From Thermus thermamylovorans (GTDB lineage Bacteria; Deinococcota; Deinococci; Deinococcales; Thermaceae), in contig NZ_SIJL01000003.1 in the NCBI RefSeq assembly GCF_004307015.1, positions 88,893 through 149,118 of the forward strand: a stretch of DNA of 60,226 nt. Reading direction: 5' to 3'. Positions within the stretch are counted from its first letter, which is position 1, and every line of letters starts with the position of its first letter. The position numbers were made by a program, and so were the translations under genes. Positions 16,772-24,783 of the stretch are shown here, one piece after another. The notes below the pieces were generated by a model. That model did not search any database, had not been told where the DNA came from, and worked only from the letters and a program-made list of their open reading frames with translations.

Positions 16772-17869
16772 TCACCCTTCCCGGTAGAAGCGGCTTCCCT
16801 TGTAGTACTCCTCCAGGAGGACCTTGAGGAAGGCCACCGCGGGCACCCCCAAAAGGGCCCCCCAGAGGCCGAAGAGGGAGGCCCCGAGGAGGATGCCCGC
16901 CACCGCGGAGAGGGGGTGGAGGCGGGTGGTGCGGCCCACGATGAGGGGGCCGAAGAGGGCCGCCTCCAGCTGGTTGGCGAGGAGAATGACCGCGAGGGCC
17001 AGGAAGGGGTGCCAGGGGCTCACCGTGGCCGCAAGGAGGAGGGCGGGGACGGAGGCCACCACCGGCCCCACGTAGGGGATGAGGTTGAAGATCCCGGCGA
17101 GGAAGCCCAGGCTGGCCGCCTGGGGCACCCCCACCAGGGAGAGGCCCACCCCCACGATGAGCCCCACCAGGGAGGCCACCAGGAGCTGCCCCCGGATGAA
17201 CCCCCCCACCGCCCGGTCCAGCCTCCCGGCGAGGGCGGCGGCGGCGGGCTGGTAGGGCTCGGGGACGAGGCCGAGGAGGGCGCGGCCGATCTTGGGCAGG
17301 TCGTAGAGGAAGTAGGCGGCGAGGATGAGAGCCAGGAGGAACTGGGCCACCCCCCCGGCGAGCCCCGCCAGGAAGCCCAGGAAGGCCCCCCCCTGGTTGA
17401 GGAGGCCGCGGAACCAGTTGAGGAGGTAGAGGGCCGCCTCCCGCAGGAGCTCCTCCAGGCTGGTGCCGAGGAGGGCCAAGGCCTCCGCCAGCCAGGGGGG
17501 GAGCTCCAGGAGGCGCACCCGGTCGGGGGCCTCCCGCAGGAACTCGGTGAAGGGGCGGAGGAGCTCGGGCAGGCGCACCACGAAGGCGGAGAACTGGGCC
17601 ACGAACTGGAAGGCCAGGTAGGAGAAGAGGGCCAGGAAGAGGAAGAGGCCCAGGTAGACCAGGGCCACGGCCAGGGGCCGGGGGAGGCGCCTCGCCTCCA
17701 GGAAGCGGACCACGGGGTGGGCCAGGTAGGCCAGGGCGAAGGCCAGGACCAGGGGCAGAAGGGCCTGGAAGGCGAAGAGGAGGGCCCTCAGGGCCAGGAG
17801 GAGGAGGAGGAGGTAGAGGAGGGCCCGCACGTAGGGGTTTTCCAGGACCCGGGCGAAGGCCTCCCGCAT
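16772..17869 (-). CDS. AI-2E/PerM-family membrane transporter
   Basis: 365 aa, about eight spans. Typical PerM layout: N-terminal hairpin, a long cytoplasmic/periplasmic linker around residues 90-150, then GVPQAASLGFLAGIFNLIPYVGP, the signature of this family, and a terminal KVLLEEYYKGS tail. Substrate unknown. ATG 17869 has TAGACT 6 nt upstream inside the end of the preceding M23 gene. Confidence 0.9.
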   Translation of the reverse strand: MREAFARVLENPYVRALLYLLLLLLALRALLFAFQALLPLVLAFALAYLAHPVVRFLEARRLPRPLAVALVYLGLFLFLALFSYLAFQFVAQFSAFVVRLPELLRPFTEFLREAPDRVRLLELPPWLAEALALLGTSLEELLREAALYLLNWFRGLLNQGGAFLGFLAGLAGGVAQFLLALILAAYFLYDLPKIGRALLGLVPEPYQPAAAALAGRLDRAVGGFIRGQLLVASLVGLIVGVGLSLVGVPQAASLGFLAGIFNLIPYVGPVVASVPALLLAATVSPWHPFLALAVILLANQLEAALFGPLIVGRTTRLHPLSAVAGILLGASLFGLWGALLGVPAVAFLKVLLEEYYKGSRFYREG

Positions 17870-17873
17870 GGGG

Positions 17874-18569
17874 CTAGTCTAAGGCGAAGAAGGCGCTGGC
17901 CTGGCGGAGGAGCTCCTCCGGGGGCAGGCCCTGGAAGAGGAAGGGGCTCCGGTCGGGCTCCCCCTCCCAGACCTCCAGGAGGAGCCGGGGGCCGCCCCCC
18001 AGGAGGCCGGTGCTCCCCAGGTAGCCGATGGGGTCGCCCCGGTGGACCCTGGCCCCCACGGCGAGGCCAGGATAGGGGGCCTGGAGGTGGGCGTAGACCG
18101 TGGTCCGCCCGTCCGGGTGGCGGAGCCAGACCTCCAGGCCCCTGAGGACGTCCATCTGCTCGGGGGAGGCCCCTTCCCGCACGGCCTCGAGGAGGGCCTC
18201 CCACCCCTCCCGGGTGGGCTCCCGGTGGTCCCAGTCCACCTTGACCACCACCCCCGAGGCGGCGGCCACCACCCCCATCCCCCGGACCACGGGGACGCAG
18301 GCGTCCCCGTCCCGGAAGACGAAGCCTGCGCTCACCCCCTGGCGGTAGGCCCGGGGGGCGTTGGGCAGGTTCTCGGGGCGCCGGGGCAGGCAGGCCCCGG
18401 GGAGGGGCAGGCGGTAGCCCTCGGGGACCTCCCCCGCCCGCTTTCGCAGAAGGACCGCTTCCTGGCGGAGCTCGGCCAGCTGCCGCCCCCTCACGGAGAA
18501 GCCCAGGCTGACGGCCAAGGCGTAGAGGAGGAGGGCCAGGAGGAGGTAGTGCCCCGGCTTCCAGCCCAT
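17874..18569 (-). CDS. M23/LytM-family peptidase-like protein
   Basis: 231 aa. One N-terminal membrane anchor (residues 7-27), a short coiled-coil (LAELRQEAVLLRKR), then an M23 fold with GVVAAASGVVVKVDWD, VYAHLQAP and GARVHRGDPIGYLGSTG. The second zinc-motif HxH is VYAHLQ only, and the final HLHFE is replaced by LLLEVWEGE, so catalytic competence is doubtful. Probably an envelope protein acting on or sensing peptidoglycan. Confidence 0.83.
   Translation of the reverse strand: MGWKPGHYLLLALLLYALAVSLGFSVRGRQLAELRQEAVLLRKRAGEVPEGYRLPLPGACLPRRPENLPNAPRAYRQGVSAGFVFRDGDACVPVVRGMGVVAAASGVVVKVDWDHREPTREGWEALLEAVREGASPEQMDVLRGLEVWLRHPDGRTTVYAHLQAPYPGLAVGARVHRGDPIGYLGSTGLLGGGPRLLLEVWEGEPDRSPFLFQGLPPEELLRQASAFFALD
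17876..17881 (-). promoter_or_regulatory. -10 box, leaderless promoter of the PerM-family gene
   Basis: TAGACT, 6 nt before ATG 17869, overlapping the stop codon of the upstream gene. Confidence 0.55.
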
Positions 18570-18575
18570 GGGCCC

Positions 18576-18581
18576 ATGCTA
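18576..18581 (-). promoter_or_regulatory. -10 box, leaderless promoter of the M23 gene
   Basis: TAGCAT, 6 nt before ATG 18569. Confidence 0.65.
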
Positions 18582-18584
18582 CAC

Positions 18585-18605
18585 AAAAGACCCCCGGCAG
18601 GGGGC
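18585..18605 (-). terminator. Intrinsic terminator of rpmB
   Basis: Reading the minus strand: CCCCC, loop TGCC, GGGGG, then TCTTTT. It lies between rpmB and the promoter of the next minus-strand gene. Confidence 0.6.
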
Positions 18606-18627
18606 CTTGGGGAGAGGCCCGGAGCCC

Positions 18628-18924
18628 TCAGAGGAGCTTGAGGAGCCTCTCCTTGATCTCCTTGGGGGAAAGCCCCTCCAGCCTCAGGCCCTTGGCCTTT
18701 TCCAGGAGCTCGTAGACCTTGGGGATGTGGCTCGCCGCCACCCGGAAGGTGACCTCCTGCCCCGCCACCCGCACCCGCACCTTCTGCAGGTTGGGGTACT
18801 GGCGGCGCTTGGAGATGCCGGTGGTCTTCCTCCCCACGCCCCCTTCCCGCTTGGCCTTGCCCCGCCTCTGGATGCTGTTGGCCACCACGGGCCGCTTGCC
18901 GCTGATCTCGCACACCTTAGCCAT
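18628..18924 (-). CDS. rpmB: 50S ribosomal protein L28
   Basis: 98 aa, the same length as T. thermophilus L28. Opens [19 protein letters not shown] and carries the basic [14 protein letters not shown] stretch. Start ATG 18924 has GGGAGGG 3-5 nt upstream and a TATACT promoter giving a short real leader, so unlike most neighbours it is not leaderless. Confidence 0.96.
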   Translation of the reverse strand: MAKVCEISGKRPVVANSIQRRGKAKREGGVGRKTTGISKRRQYPNLQKVRVRVAGQEVTFRVAASHIPKVYELLEKAKGLRLEGLSPKEIKERLLKLL

Positions 18925-18958
18925 GGCACCCTCCCGTGCCCGAAGGCAAACCCCATGG

Positions 18959-18964
18959 AGTATA
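18959..18964 (-). promoter_or_regulatory. -10 box of rpmB
   Basis: TATACT 34 nt upstream of ATG 18924, leaving a leader of about 28 nt with a GGGAGGG ribosome-binding site. Confidence 0.55.
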
Positions 18965-18984
18965 GCACGGGGAAGGGGGTGGGG

Positions 18985-18990
18985 TAAACT
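18985..18990 (+). promoter_or_regulatory. -10 box, leaderless promoter of lspA
   Basis: TAAACT, 7 nt before ATG 18998. Confidence 0.65.
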
Positions 18991-18997
18991 CGGGGGG

Positions 18998-19447
18998 ATG
19001 CCCACGGTGCTCGTCCCCCTCCTCGTCGCCCTGGACCAGACCCTGAAGCTTTGGGCCCTGGAGAACCTCTCCCCCGTGCCCAGGCCCCTCCTGGGGGACC
19101 TCCTCTACCTGACCCTGGTCAAGAACACCGGGGCGGGGTTCGGCCTCCTGGAGGGGCAGGCCTTCCTCCTGGGCTGGCTCAGCTTCCTGGTGGGGGGCCT
19201 CCTCCTCTACCTGCTGGCCTCCCGCCGCTACCCCTTCGGGCAGGCCCTGGCCCTCTCCCTCCTGGCCGCAGGGGCCCTGGGGAACGGCATCGACCGCCTG
19301 GGCCGGGGGGCGGTGGTGGACTACCTGGACCTGGGAACCCCCATTCCCCTCATCGCCAACTTCCCCGTCTTCAACCTGGCGGACGTGTGCGTGACGGCGG
19401 GGGCCGCCCTCCTCCTCCTGGCCCCCAGGAGGCGGCGCCGCTTCTAG
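18998..19447 (+). CDS. lspA: Lipoprotein signal peptidase (signal peptidase II)
   Basis: 149 aa, four spans. Aspartyl active-site motifs: [15 protein letters not shown] near residues 97-111 and FNLADVCV near 127-134; also DQTLKLWA in span 1 and KNTGAGFG. It would process lipoproteins such as the one encoded at 3553. The TAG stop is contributed by the left edge of a palindromic repeat. Confidence 0.94.
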   Translation: MPTVLVPLLVALDQTLKLWALENLSPVPRPLLGDLLYLTLVKNTGAGFGLLEGQAFLLGWLSFLVGGLLLYLLASRRYPFGQALALSLLAAGALGNGIDRLGRGAVVDYLDLGTPIPLIANFPVFNLADVCVTAGAALLLLAPRRRRRF

Positions 19448-19483
19448 GTGCCCCGTCGCGGCCTGCGCCACAAGGGGGGCCCC
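19444..19483. repeat. Palindromic repeat, copy 2 (partial)
   Basis: 25 nt align without gaps with copies at 43226 and 54124 (18 identical in all three); homology to the 43226 copy continues through CCACAAGG and into GGGGCCCC. The right-hand terminus seen at 43321 is absent. The first bases form the lspA stop codon. Confidence 0.6.
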
Positions 19484-19527
19484 GGAAGGGCGGTGGGCGG
19501 AGCGCCGGGGGAGCCGCCCCCGCGCCC

Positions 19528-20691
19528 TCAGGGGCTCGGCACCCCCAGCGCCCGGGCGAAGCGCTCCAGGGCCTTCCCCAGGTTTTCCTCGCCCGTGGCG
19601 TAGGAGAGGCGCACGTGGCCAAAGGCGGCGAAGTCCGTGCCCGGGACCACCGCCACCCCCGCCTCCAGAAGCCTCTCCGCGGCCTTCACCTCGTCCGGGG
19701 CGAAGGGGGCGGTGTCCAGGAGCACGTAGAAGGCCCCGCTGGGGCGCACCGCCTTGAGGCCGAGCCGGGCAAGGCCCTCCAGGAGCAGGTCCCGCCGCCT
19801 CCGGTAGGCCTCCCGGGCCATCTCCACGAAGGCCCGGCTGGCCTCCTGGTTGGTGAGGGCCTCGAGGGTCGCCCACTGGGCGATGGTGTCCGGGCTGGTG
19901 GTGGACTGGCTCGAGACGTCGGCCATGGCCTTGATGACCGCCTTGGGGCCACAGGCGTAGCCGATGCGCCAGCCGGTCATGGCGAAGGCCTTGGCCGCCC
20001 CGTTCACGGTGATGGCGTGCTCAGGAGCCAACTGCCCGGGGGAGAAGTGCTCTCCCTCGTAGATGAGGTGCTCGTAGATCTCGTCGGAAACCAGGTAGAG
20101 GTCGTGCGCCACCGCGAGCTCCGCCAGAGCGGCCAGGACCTCCCTGGAGTAGACCGCCCCCGTGGGGTTGTTGGGGGAGTTCACCACCAGGGCCTTGGTG
20201 CGAGGGGTGATGGCCCGCCGCACCGCCTCGGGGTCGGGGACGAAGCCCTCTTCGGGAAGGGTCCGCACCTCCACCGGCACCCCCCCGGCGAAGCGCACCA
20301 TCTCCGGGTAGCTCACCCAGTAGGGGGCCAGCACGATGACCTCATCCCCGGGGTCCAGGATGGCCTGGAAGAGGTTGAAGAGGGCCTGCTTGCCCCCCAC
20401 GGTGACGAGGGTCTGATCCGGGGACACGGCAAGGCCATTCTCCCTTCGGAACTTCTCCGCCAGGGCCTCCCTGAGCTCGGGGATGCCCGCGGGAGGGGCG
20501 TACTTGGTCTTGCCCTGGGCCAGGGCCCGCCTGGCCGCCTCCTTCACGTGCTCGGGGGTGTCGAAGTCGGGCTCCCCGGCGGTGAGGGCCACCAGGTCCA
20601 CCCCCTTGCGCCTGAGCTCCAGGGCGCGGGCGTTCACCGCCACCGTGGCCGAGGGCTTCAGGGCCTTCACCCTTTGCGAGAGGCCGCGCAT
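19528..20691 (-). CDS. aspC: Aspartate aminotransferase
   Basis: 387 aa class I PLP enzyme, nearly collinear with the well-studied T. thermophilus AspAT. PLP lysine in NGAAKAFAMTGWRIGYA near residue 234; NSPNNPTGAVYS, SDEIYEHL and the terminal RLSYATGEENL arginine site are present. ATG 20691 has TATACT 6 nt upstream. Confidence 0.96.
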   Translation of the reverse strand: MRGLSQRVKALKPSATVAVNARALELRRKGVDLVALTAGEPDFDTPEHVKEAARRALAQGKTKYAPPAGIPELREALAEKFRRENGLAVSPDQTLVTVGGKQALFNLFQAILDPGDEVIVLAPYWVSYPEMVRFAGGVPVEVRTLPEEGFVPDPEAVRRAITPRTKALVVNSPNNPTGAVYSREVLAALAELAVAHDLYLVSDEIYEHLIYEGEHFSPGQLAPEHAITVNGAAKAFAMTGWRIGYACGPKAVIKAMADVSSQSTTSPDTIAQWATLEALTNQEASRAFVEMAREAYRRRRDLLLEGLARLGLKAVRPSGAFYVLLDTAPFAPDEVKAAERLLEAGVAVVPGTDFAAFGHVRLSYATGEENLGKALERFARALGVPSP

Positions 20692-20697
20692 GGCATA

Positions 20698-20703
20698 AGT
20701 ATA
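20698..20703 (-). promoter_or_regulatory. -10 box, leaderless promoter of aspC
   Basis: TATACT, 6 nt before ATG 20691. Confidence 0.7.
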
Positions 20704-20729
20704 CCGGCAGGTGGGAACTCAGGGGACTT

Positions 20730-20735
20730 TAGGAT
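20730..20735 (+). promoter_or_regulatory. -10 box, leaderless promoter of the MNT/HEPN pair
   Basis: TAGGAT, 7 nt before ATG 20743. Confidence 0.65.
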
Positions 20736-20742
20736 AAAGGGG

Positions 20743-21060
20743 ATGCGCTCCCTTACCACGCAGGAGGAAGTCTTGCGGGAGGTGGCCGGGCGGGTGGCCC
20801 ACCGCCTTCGGGGCAGGCACTACCGCCTATGGCTCTTCGGCTCCCGAGCCCGGGGAGAGGCCAGCCCCCGCTCCGACTACGACCTGGCCCTGTGGGCCGA
20901 CCCACCCCTGGACCTGGCTACCCTGGCCGCCCTGCGGGAGGAGCTGGAGGCCCTGCCTGTACTGCAAAAGGTGGATCTGGTAGAGCTTTCCTGGGCCCCG
21001 AGCCTTAGAGAGGTGGTGGAGCGGGAGGGGATACTCCTTGGCGAGGGAAACCCAGCTTAG
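20743..21060 (+). CDS. mntA: Minimal nucleotidyltransferase (MntA-type antitoxin)
   Basis: 105 aa. MNT signature G33-S34-x10-D45-x-D47 (FGSRARGEASPRSDYDL). In MntA/HepT systems this enzyme adenylylates a tyrosine on the HEPN toxin and thereby neutralises it. It overlaps the HEPN gene by 23 nt. The symbol is by analogy. Confidence 0.85.
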   Translation: MRSLTTQEEVLREVAGRVAHRLRGRHYRLWLFGSRARGEASPRSDYDLALWADPPLDLATLAALREELEALPVLQKVDLVELSWAPSLREVVEREGILLGEGNPA

Positions 21061-21430
21061 GGAACGCCTGGCGCTTTTTCGGCGAGCGGTGGAGCGGCTG
21101 GGGGAAGCCCTGGCCCGCCCCAAGGACGAGTTCCTCCGCGACTCGCCCATCCAGCGGTTCGAGTTCACCTTTGAGCTGGCCTGGAAGGTGCTCAAGCTGT
21201 ACCTGGAGCGGGAGGGCCTCGAGGCCCGCTCCCCCAGGGCCGCCATCCGCGGGGTCTTTCAGGTGGGCCTCCTGCCGGAAGACCCTGGCTGGCTGGAGAT
21301 GTTGGAACTGCGCAACCTCACCAGCCACACCTACGACGAGGCCTTGGCGGAAAGGATCTACAGCGCCTTACCCCAGGCGCTTGCCCGGTTTCAGGAACTC
21401 CTTCGGCGCCTGGAGGAAGAGGGCCCCTGA
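21038..21430 (+). CDS. hepT: HEPN-domain protein (HepT/HI0074-type toxin)
   Basis: 130 aa helical protein. The RNase motif R92-x4-H97-x-Y99 (LRNLTSHTYD) is intact, including the tyrosine that is AMPylated in HepT proteins. TTG 21038 is the only suitable start and sits within the end of the nucleotidyltransferase gene behind GGAGGGG. HI0074-like substrate-binding annotation is the older name for the same family. Confidence 0.85.
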   Translation: MARETQLRERLALFRRAVERLGEALARPKDEFLRDSPIQRFEFTFELAWKVLKLYLEREGLEARSPRAAIRGVFQVGLLPEDPGWLEMLELRNLTSHTYDEALAERIYSALPQALARFQELLRRLEEEGP

Positions 21431-21452
21431 GCGCGCCACCCAGGTTCCAAGC

Positions 21453-21466
21453 CGCTTCCGGAAGCG
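21453..21466. repeat. 14-bp perfect palindrome between convergent genes
   Basis: CGCTTCCGGAAGCG in the 43-bp gap between the HEPN gene and the lipid kinase gene. No T-run follows, so it is not a convincing terminator. Confidence 0.4.
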
Positions 21467-21473
21467 AGGGGCT

Positions 21474-22388
21474 TCAGGCCACCGGGGCCGGGAGGGGCTC
21501 CCGGCCCCTGGCCCCCGCCCTCCCCCCCACCACCCGCAGGCCCAAGGGCCGCACCTCGGCCCGGTAGCGGGCGCTTTCCGGCAGGAGCTCCCCGTCGGCG
21601 TGGGCGGGCACGGGATGGGGGAACTCCAGCACCACCTCCCGGCCCGCGAAGGCCGCCACCTGGGGGTGGGCAAGGTGGCGGCCCAGGAGGAGCCGGGGGA
21701 GGATGAGGACCACCCCGGGCCGGGTGAAGCTCCGGGCCAGGACCACGGAGAGGAGGCCGTCCTGGGGCTCGGCCATGGGGGCGATGGGGATGCCGCCGCC
21801 GTACATGGGCCCGTTCATGGCCGCCAGGAGGAGCAAGGGCCCCCGGTAGACCTCCTCCCCGTCCACCCGCACCCGCCCCTCGGGAAGGCGGAGGTCCTTG
21901 AGGACCCCGAAGAGGGCGTAGAGGTAGCGGGGCATCCCCCGGAGAAAGGGGGGGGCGGAAAGGGCCCTTTTGGCCACCAGGGCGTCGAAGCCGATGCCCA
22001 AGGAGGCCCCGAAGGCCTCCCCGTTCACCAGGCCCAGGTCGATGGCCTCCTCGGGGGCGAAGAGGGCCCGCTCCAGGGCCTCGGGCCAGGGAAGCCCCTT
22101 TAGGCCCAGCATGCGGGCGAAGTCGTTGCCGCTGCCAATGGGCACCACCCCCAGGACCTTCCCCGTCCCCGCCAGGCCCTGCAGCACCTCGTGCACCGTG
22201 CCGTCCCCCCCCACGGCCACCACCCGGGCCCCCTCGGGGGCCTGGGCCGCAAGCTCCGTGGCGTGGCCCGGCCCCTCGGTGAGGAAGGCCTTGGCCCCCC
22301 TTTCCCGGGCCGCCTTGAGGATGGCCCCGGAGAGCCTCCCCACCTTGCCCCGGCCCGCCGCCGGGTTCACGATGACCCACCTCTCCAC
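21474..22388 (-). CDS. YegS/diacylglycerol-kinase-family lipid kinase
   Basis: 304 aa. DAGK catalytic fold: VNPAAGRGK near residue 8, VAVGGDGTVHEVLQGL near 57, and VPIGSGNDFARML near 80. Cytoplasmic, membrane-associated; the lipid substrate is unspecified. GTG 22388 is set by TAGAAT 6 nt upstream. Confidence 0.9.
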   Translation of the reverse strand: MERWVIVNPAAGRGKVGRLSGAILKAARERGAKAFLTEGPGHATELAAQAPEGARVVAVGGDGTVHEVLQGLAGTGKVLGVVPIGSGNDFARMLGLKGLPWPEALERALFAPEEAIDLGLVNGEAFGASLGIGFDALVAKRALSAPPFLRGMPRYLYALFGVLKDLRLPEGRVRVDGEEVYRGPLLLLAAMNGPMYGGGIPIAPMAEPQDGLLSVVLARSFTRPGVVLILPRLLLGRHLAHPQVAAFAGREVVLEFPHPVPAHADGELLPESARYRAEVRPLGLRVVGGRAGARGREPLPAPVA

Positions 22389-22393
22389 CCCCG

Positions 22394-22400
22394 TATTCTA
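22394..22400. promoter_or_regulatory. Shared bidirectional -10 box
   Basis: TATTCTA. On plus TATTCT is 7 nt before ATG 22407; on minus TAGAAT is 6 nt before GTG 22388. The two leaderless promoters overlap on the same seven base pairs. Confidence 0.6.
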
Positions 22401-22406
22401 TGAACC

Positions 22407-23045
22407 ATGGGCCTCCTCGCCCACTTCCTCCGGGGCCCCCACCCCAAGACCGGCCTCCTCCTCACCCGGGCGGGGCCGGTGGAAAACCCGGAGCACCGCC
22501 TCTACAGCCACCCCGGCCTCCCCCTGGCGGAGGAGGGCCGGAGGGCCCTCCGGGCCCTGGCCGGGCTCGCTCGCCGCTACCCCGTGGCCCGGGTCTACGC
22601 GGCCGACAGCCTGGCGGAGGCCGAGGCCGCCCGCCTCCTGGCGGAGGCCCTGGGGGTGCCCTTCACCCTCCTGCCGGAGCTCCGGGAGCGGGCCTGGGGA
22701 GCGTGGGAGGGGCTTGCCTTCCCCGAGGTCCGGGAGGGCTATCCCCAGGAGGTGGCGGCCTGGCTCCGGGACGAGGCCGGTTTTGCCCCACCCGGGGGGG
22801 AAAGCCTAAAGGAGGCCTGGGAGCGGGGCAGGAGGGCGGTAGCGGGCTTGCTGGCCCAGCACCGGGGCCAGACCCTCCTCCTGGTGGGGAACTGCACCCT
22901 GAACCGGGCGGCCCTGAGCCTGGCCCTCCCCCTCCCCCCGGAGGAGGGCCTCCGGGTGGAGCAGGACTACGCCCGGCTCTCCGTGGTGGCCTTCTACGGG
23001 GAGGAGGGGGTGGTGCAGGCCCTGAACCTGGACCCTTGTCCCTAG
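22407..23045 (+). CDS. Histidine-phosphatase-fold protein lacking catalytic histidines
   Basis: 212 aa with the overall phosphoglycerate-mutase/histidine-phosphatase layout: SHPGLPLAEEGRRALRAL, ERAWGAWEGL and a terminal VVAFYGEEGVVQALNL. The catalytic RHG is replaced by RAG (LLLTRAGPVEN near residue 20), the second Arg region reads ADSLAEAEAARLLAE without Arg, and the second histidine of the usual VGHG is Asn (LLVGNCTLNR near 178). It should be a pseudoenzyme, perhaps a binding or scaffold protein. Confidence 0.82.
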   Translation: MGLLAHFLRGPHPKTGLLLTRAGPVENPEHRLYSHPGLPLAEEGRRALRALAGLARRYPVARVYAADSLAEAEAARLLAEALGVPFTLLPELRERAWGAWEGLAFPEVREGYPQEVAAWLRDEAGFAPPGGESLKEAWERGRRAVAGLLAQHRGQTLLLVGNCTLNRAALSLALPLPPEEGLRVEQDYARLSVVAFYGEEGVVQALNLDPCP

Positions 23046-23055
23046 GCGGGGGGAG

Positions 23056-23061
23056 TAAACT
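23056..23061 (+). promoter_or_regulatory. -10 box, leaderless promoter of the GNAT gene
   Basis: TAAACT, 6 nt before ATG 23068. Confidence 0.65.
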
Positions 23062-23067
23062 GGGGGC

Positions 23068-23922
23068 ATGATCCGGCCCGTGGCCCGCCAGGACCTTCCG
23101 GGGCTCCTCGCCCTCCTCCGCTGGATGGACGAGAGCCCCCAAAGGGGGGTGCTCGCCCCCGAGGCCCGGGACCTTTTGGGCCTGGCGGAGGAGCTGGAGG
23201 ACGGCTTGGTCCTCCTCAGGGACGGCGAGGTGGCGGGGTACGTGGGCCTCTACCCCTTCTGGGACGGGGGGGCTCTGGAGGGGCCCCTGGCCTACCGGGA
23301 GGCGGACCTGGGCGCCCTCCTGAAGGCGGCGGAGGAGCGGGCTGAGGAGCTCAGGGTGGAGCGCCTCTACGCCTTCCCCCGGGAGGAGAACCGTTCCCTG
23401 CGTCAGGCCCTGGAGGAGGCCGACTACGGCCTTTTGCACCTCACCTACTTCTTCGTCAAGAACCCCGCGGGCCTCGAGTGCCCGCCCCCCGAGGGGGTGG
23501 CGATCCGCCGGGGCTTCCCCGGCCCCGGGGCCTACCGGGAGCTTTACCGGGAAAGCGAGGAGGGCTGGGCCCTCCGCCTCCGGTGGACGGACGAGGAGCT
23601 TCTGGAGCACTTCCAGGACCCCCACGTCCACCTCCTGGTGGCCTACCAGGGGGAGGTCCCCGTGGGCCTGGCCGAGGTGGAGGTGGAGGCGGGGGAGGCC
23701 AGCGTGGCCTACATCGGGGTGGTCCCCGGGGCCCGGGGCCGGGGCATCGGCCGGGCCTTGCTCTCGGAGGCCGCCCGCCTCGCCGGGGAAAAGGGAGCCG
23801 GGCTCCTCCGGGTCCGGGCCCACGACCACGAGCGGGGGGCCCTGGAGCTCTACCGGAGCTTGGGCTTCAGCCTCGAGGAGGCGGTGGCCACCTACGCCAA
23901 GGAGCTCAGGGCCAGGCGGTAG
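23068..23922 (+). CDS. GNAT-family N-acetyltransferase (tandem GNAT)
   Basis: 284 aa. Two GNAT-like halves; the C-terminal one is complete with AYIGVVPGARGRGIGRALL (acetyl-CoA-binding R/Q-x-x-G-x-A loop near residues 211-229) and ALELYRSLGF. Resembles mycothiol-synthase-type tandem GNATs. Substrate unknown. Its last 31 nt overlap the convergent deacetylase gene. Confidence 0.87.
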   Translation: MIRPVARQDLPGLLALLRWMDESPQRGVLAPEARDLLGLAEELEDGLVLLRDGEVAGYVGLYPFWDGGALEGPLAYREADLGALLKAAEERAEELRVERLYAFPREENRSLRQALEEADYGLLHLTYFFVKNPAGLECPPPEGVAIRRGFPGPGAYRELYRESEEGWALRLRWTDEELLEHFQDPHVHLLVAYQGEVPVGLAEVEVEAGEASVAYIGVVPGARGRGIGRALLSEAARLAGEKGAGLLRVRAHDHERGALELYRSLGFSLEEAVATYAKELRARR

Positions 23923-24782
23923 GTCTCCGCGTGGGCGGCCACCGTGAGGTGGGGGTCGCGGTTGTACCCCCCGCCCATGACCACCACCAGGGGCACCCCG
24001 AGGGCCTTCACGAAGCGGAAGACCCGCAGGTCCCTGCGCCTCACCCCCACGAGGCTCAGGGCCAGGCGGCCGAAGCGGTCCCCCTGGAGGACGTCCACCC
24101 CGGCGTTGTAGAAGACGAACTCCGGCCGGAAGGCCGCGGCCCATTCCAGAGCCCCCTCCAGGGCCAGGAGGTAAGCCTCGTCCCCGGTGCCGTCCGGCAG
24201 GCCCACGTCCAGGTCGCTCCTTTCCTTCTTCAGGGGGTAGTTCCGCGCCCCGTGGAGGGAAAGGGTGTAGACCGAAGGGTCCCCCTGGAAGAAGACCGCG
24301 GTGCCGTTCCCCTGGTGGGCGTCCAGGTCCAACACCAGGACCCGGCCCGAAAAACCCTCCCGCCGGAGCCAGGCCACGGCCACGGCCACATCGTTGAAGA
24401 GGCTGTACCCCTCGGCCCGGTCGGGGAAGGCGTGGTGGGTGCCCCCGGCAAGGTTGAGGCCCAGGCCCCATTCCAGGGCATCCAGGGCCGCGGCCAAGGT
24501 GCCCCCCGCGGCGTGGAGGGCCCGGCGGAGAAGGGCGGGGCTATAGGGCAAGCCCAGTCGCAGGGACTCCTCCCGGGAAAGCCCCTTGGCAAAGAGCTTT
24601 TCCACGTACTCCGGACGGTGAGCGAGGAGAAGGGCCTCCTTCGGCACCTCGGGGGCGGGCAGGATGGGAAGGAGGCCCTTTAGGGCCTCCGCCACCCCCC
24701 GGTACTTGTAGAGGGGAAAGGGGTGGCCCTCGGGGAGGGGGAAGGCCAGGTGGGCGGTGGCGTAAGCCCGCACGCCTTCCAT
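23892..24782 (-). CDS. Histone-deacetylase-family deacylase (AcuC/acetylpolyamine type)
   Basis: 296 aa arginase-fold zinc hydrolase. Motifs in order: GGTHHAF with catalytic His pair near residue 117, LDLDAHQGNG (zinc Asp/His) near 150, SLHGARNYP near 175, and NAGVDVLQGDRFGRLALS near 225 with the third zinc Asp. Likely removes acetyl or acyl groups from a small amine or protein; convergent with a GNAT acetyltransferase, a suggestive pairing. Start ATG 24782 follows a 17-bp palindrome. Confidence 0.9.
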   Translation of the reverse strand: MEGVRAYATAHLAFPLPEGHPFPLYKYRGVAEALKGLLPILPAPEVPKEALLLAHRPEYVEKLFAKGLSREESLRLGLPYSPALLRRALHAAGGTLAAALDALEWGLGLNLAGGTHHAFPDRAEGYSLFNDVAVAVAWLRREGFSGRVLVLDLDAHQGNGTAVFFQGDPSVYTLSLHGARNYPLKKERSDLDVGLPDGTGDEAYLLALEGALEWAAAFRPEFVFYNAGVDVLQGDRFGRLALSLVGVRRRDLRVFRFVKALGVPLVVVMGGGYNRDPHLTVAAHAETYRLALSSLA

Positions 24783-24783
24783 C

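Noticed and set aside
17874-18569. Calling the M23 protein an active endopeptidase
   Set aside because: The late HLHFE zinc motif reads LLLEVWEGE, so catalytic ligands are incomplete.
22663-24471. 602-codon minus-strand open frame
   Set aside because: Low-complexity Gly/Pro/Arg antisense of the histidine-phosphatase-like and GNAT genes, both of which have clear domains and promoters.
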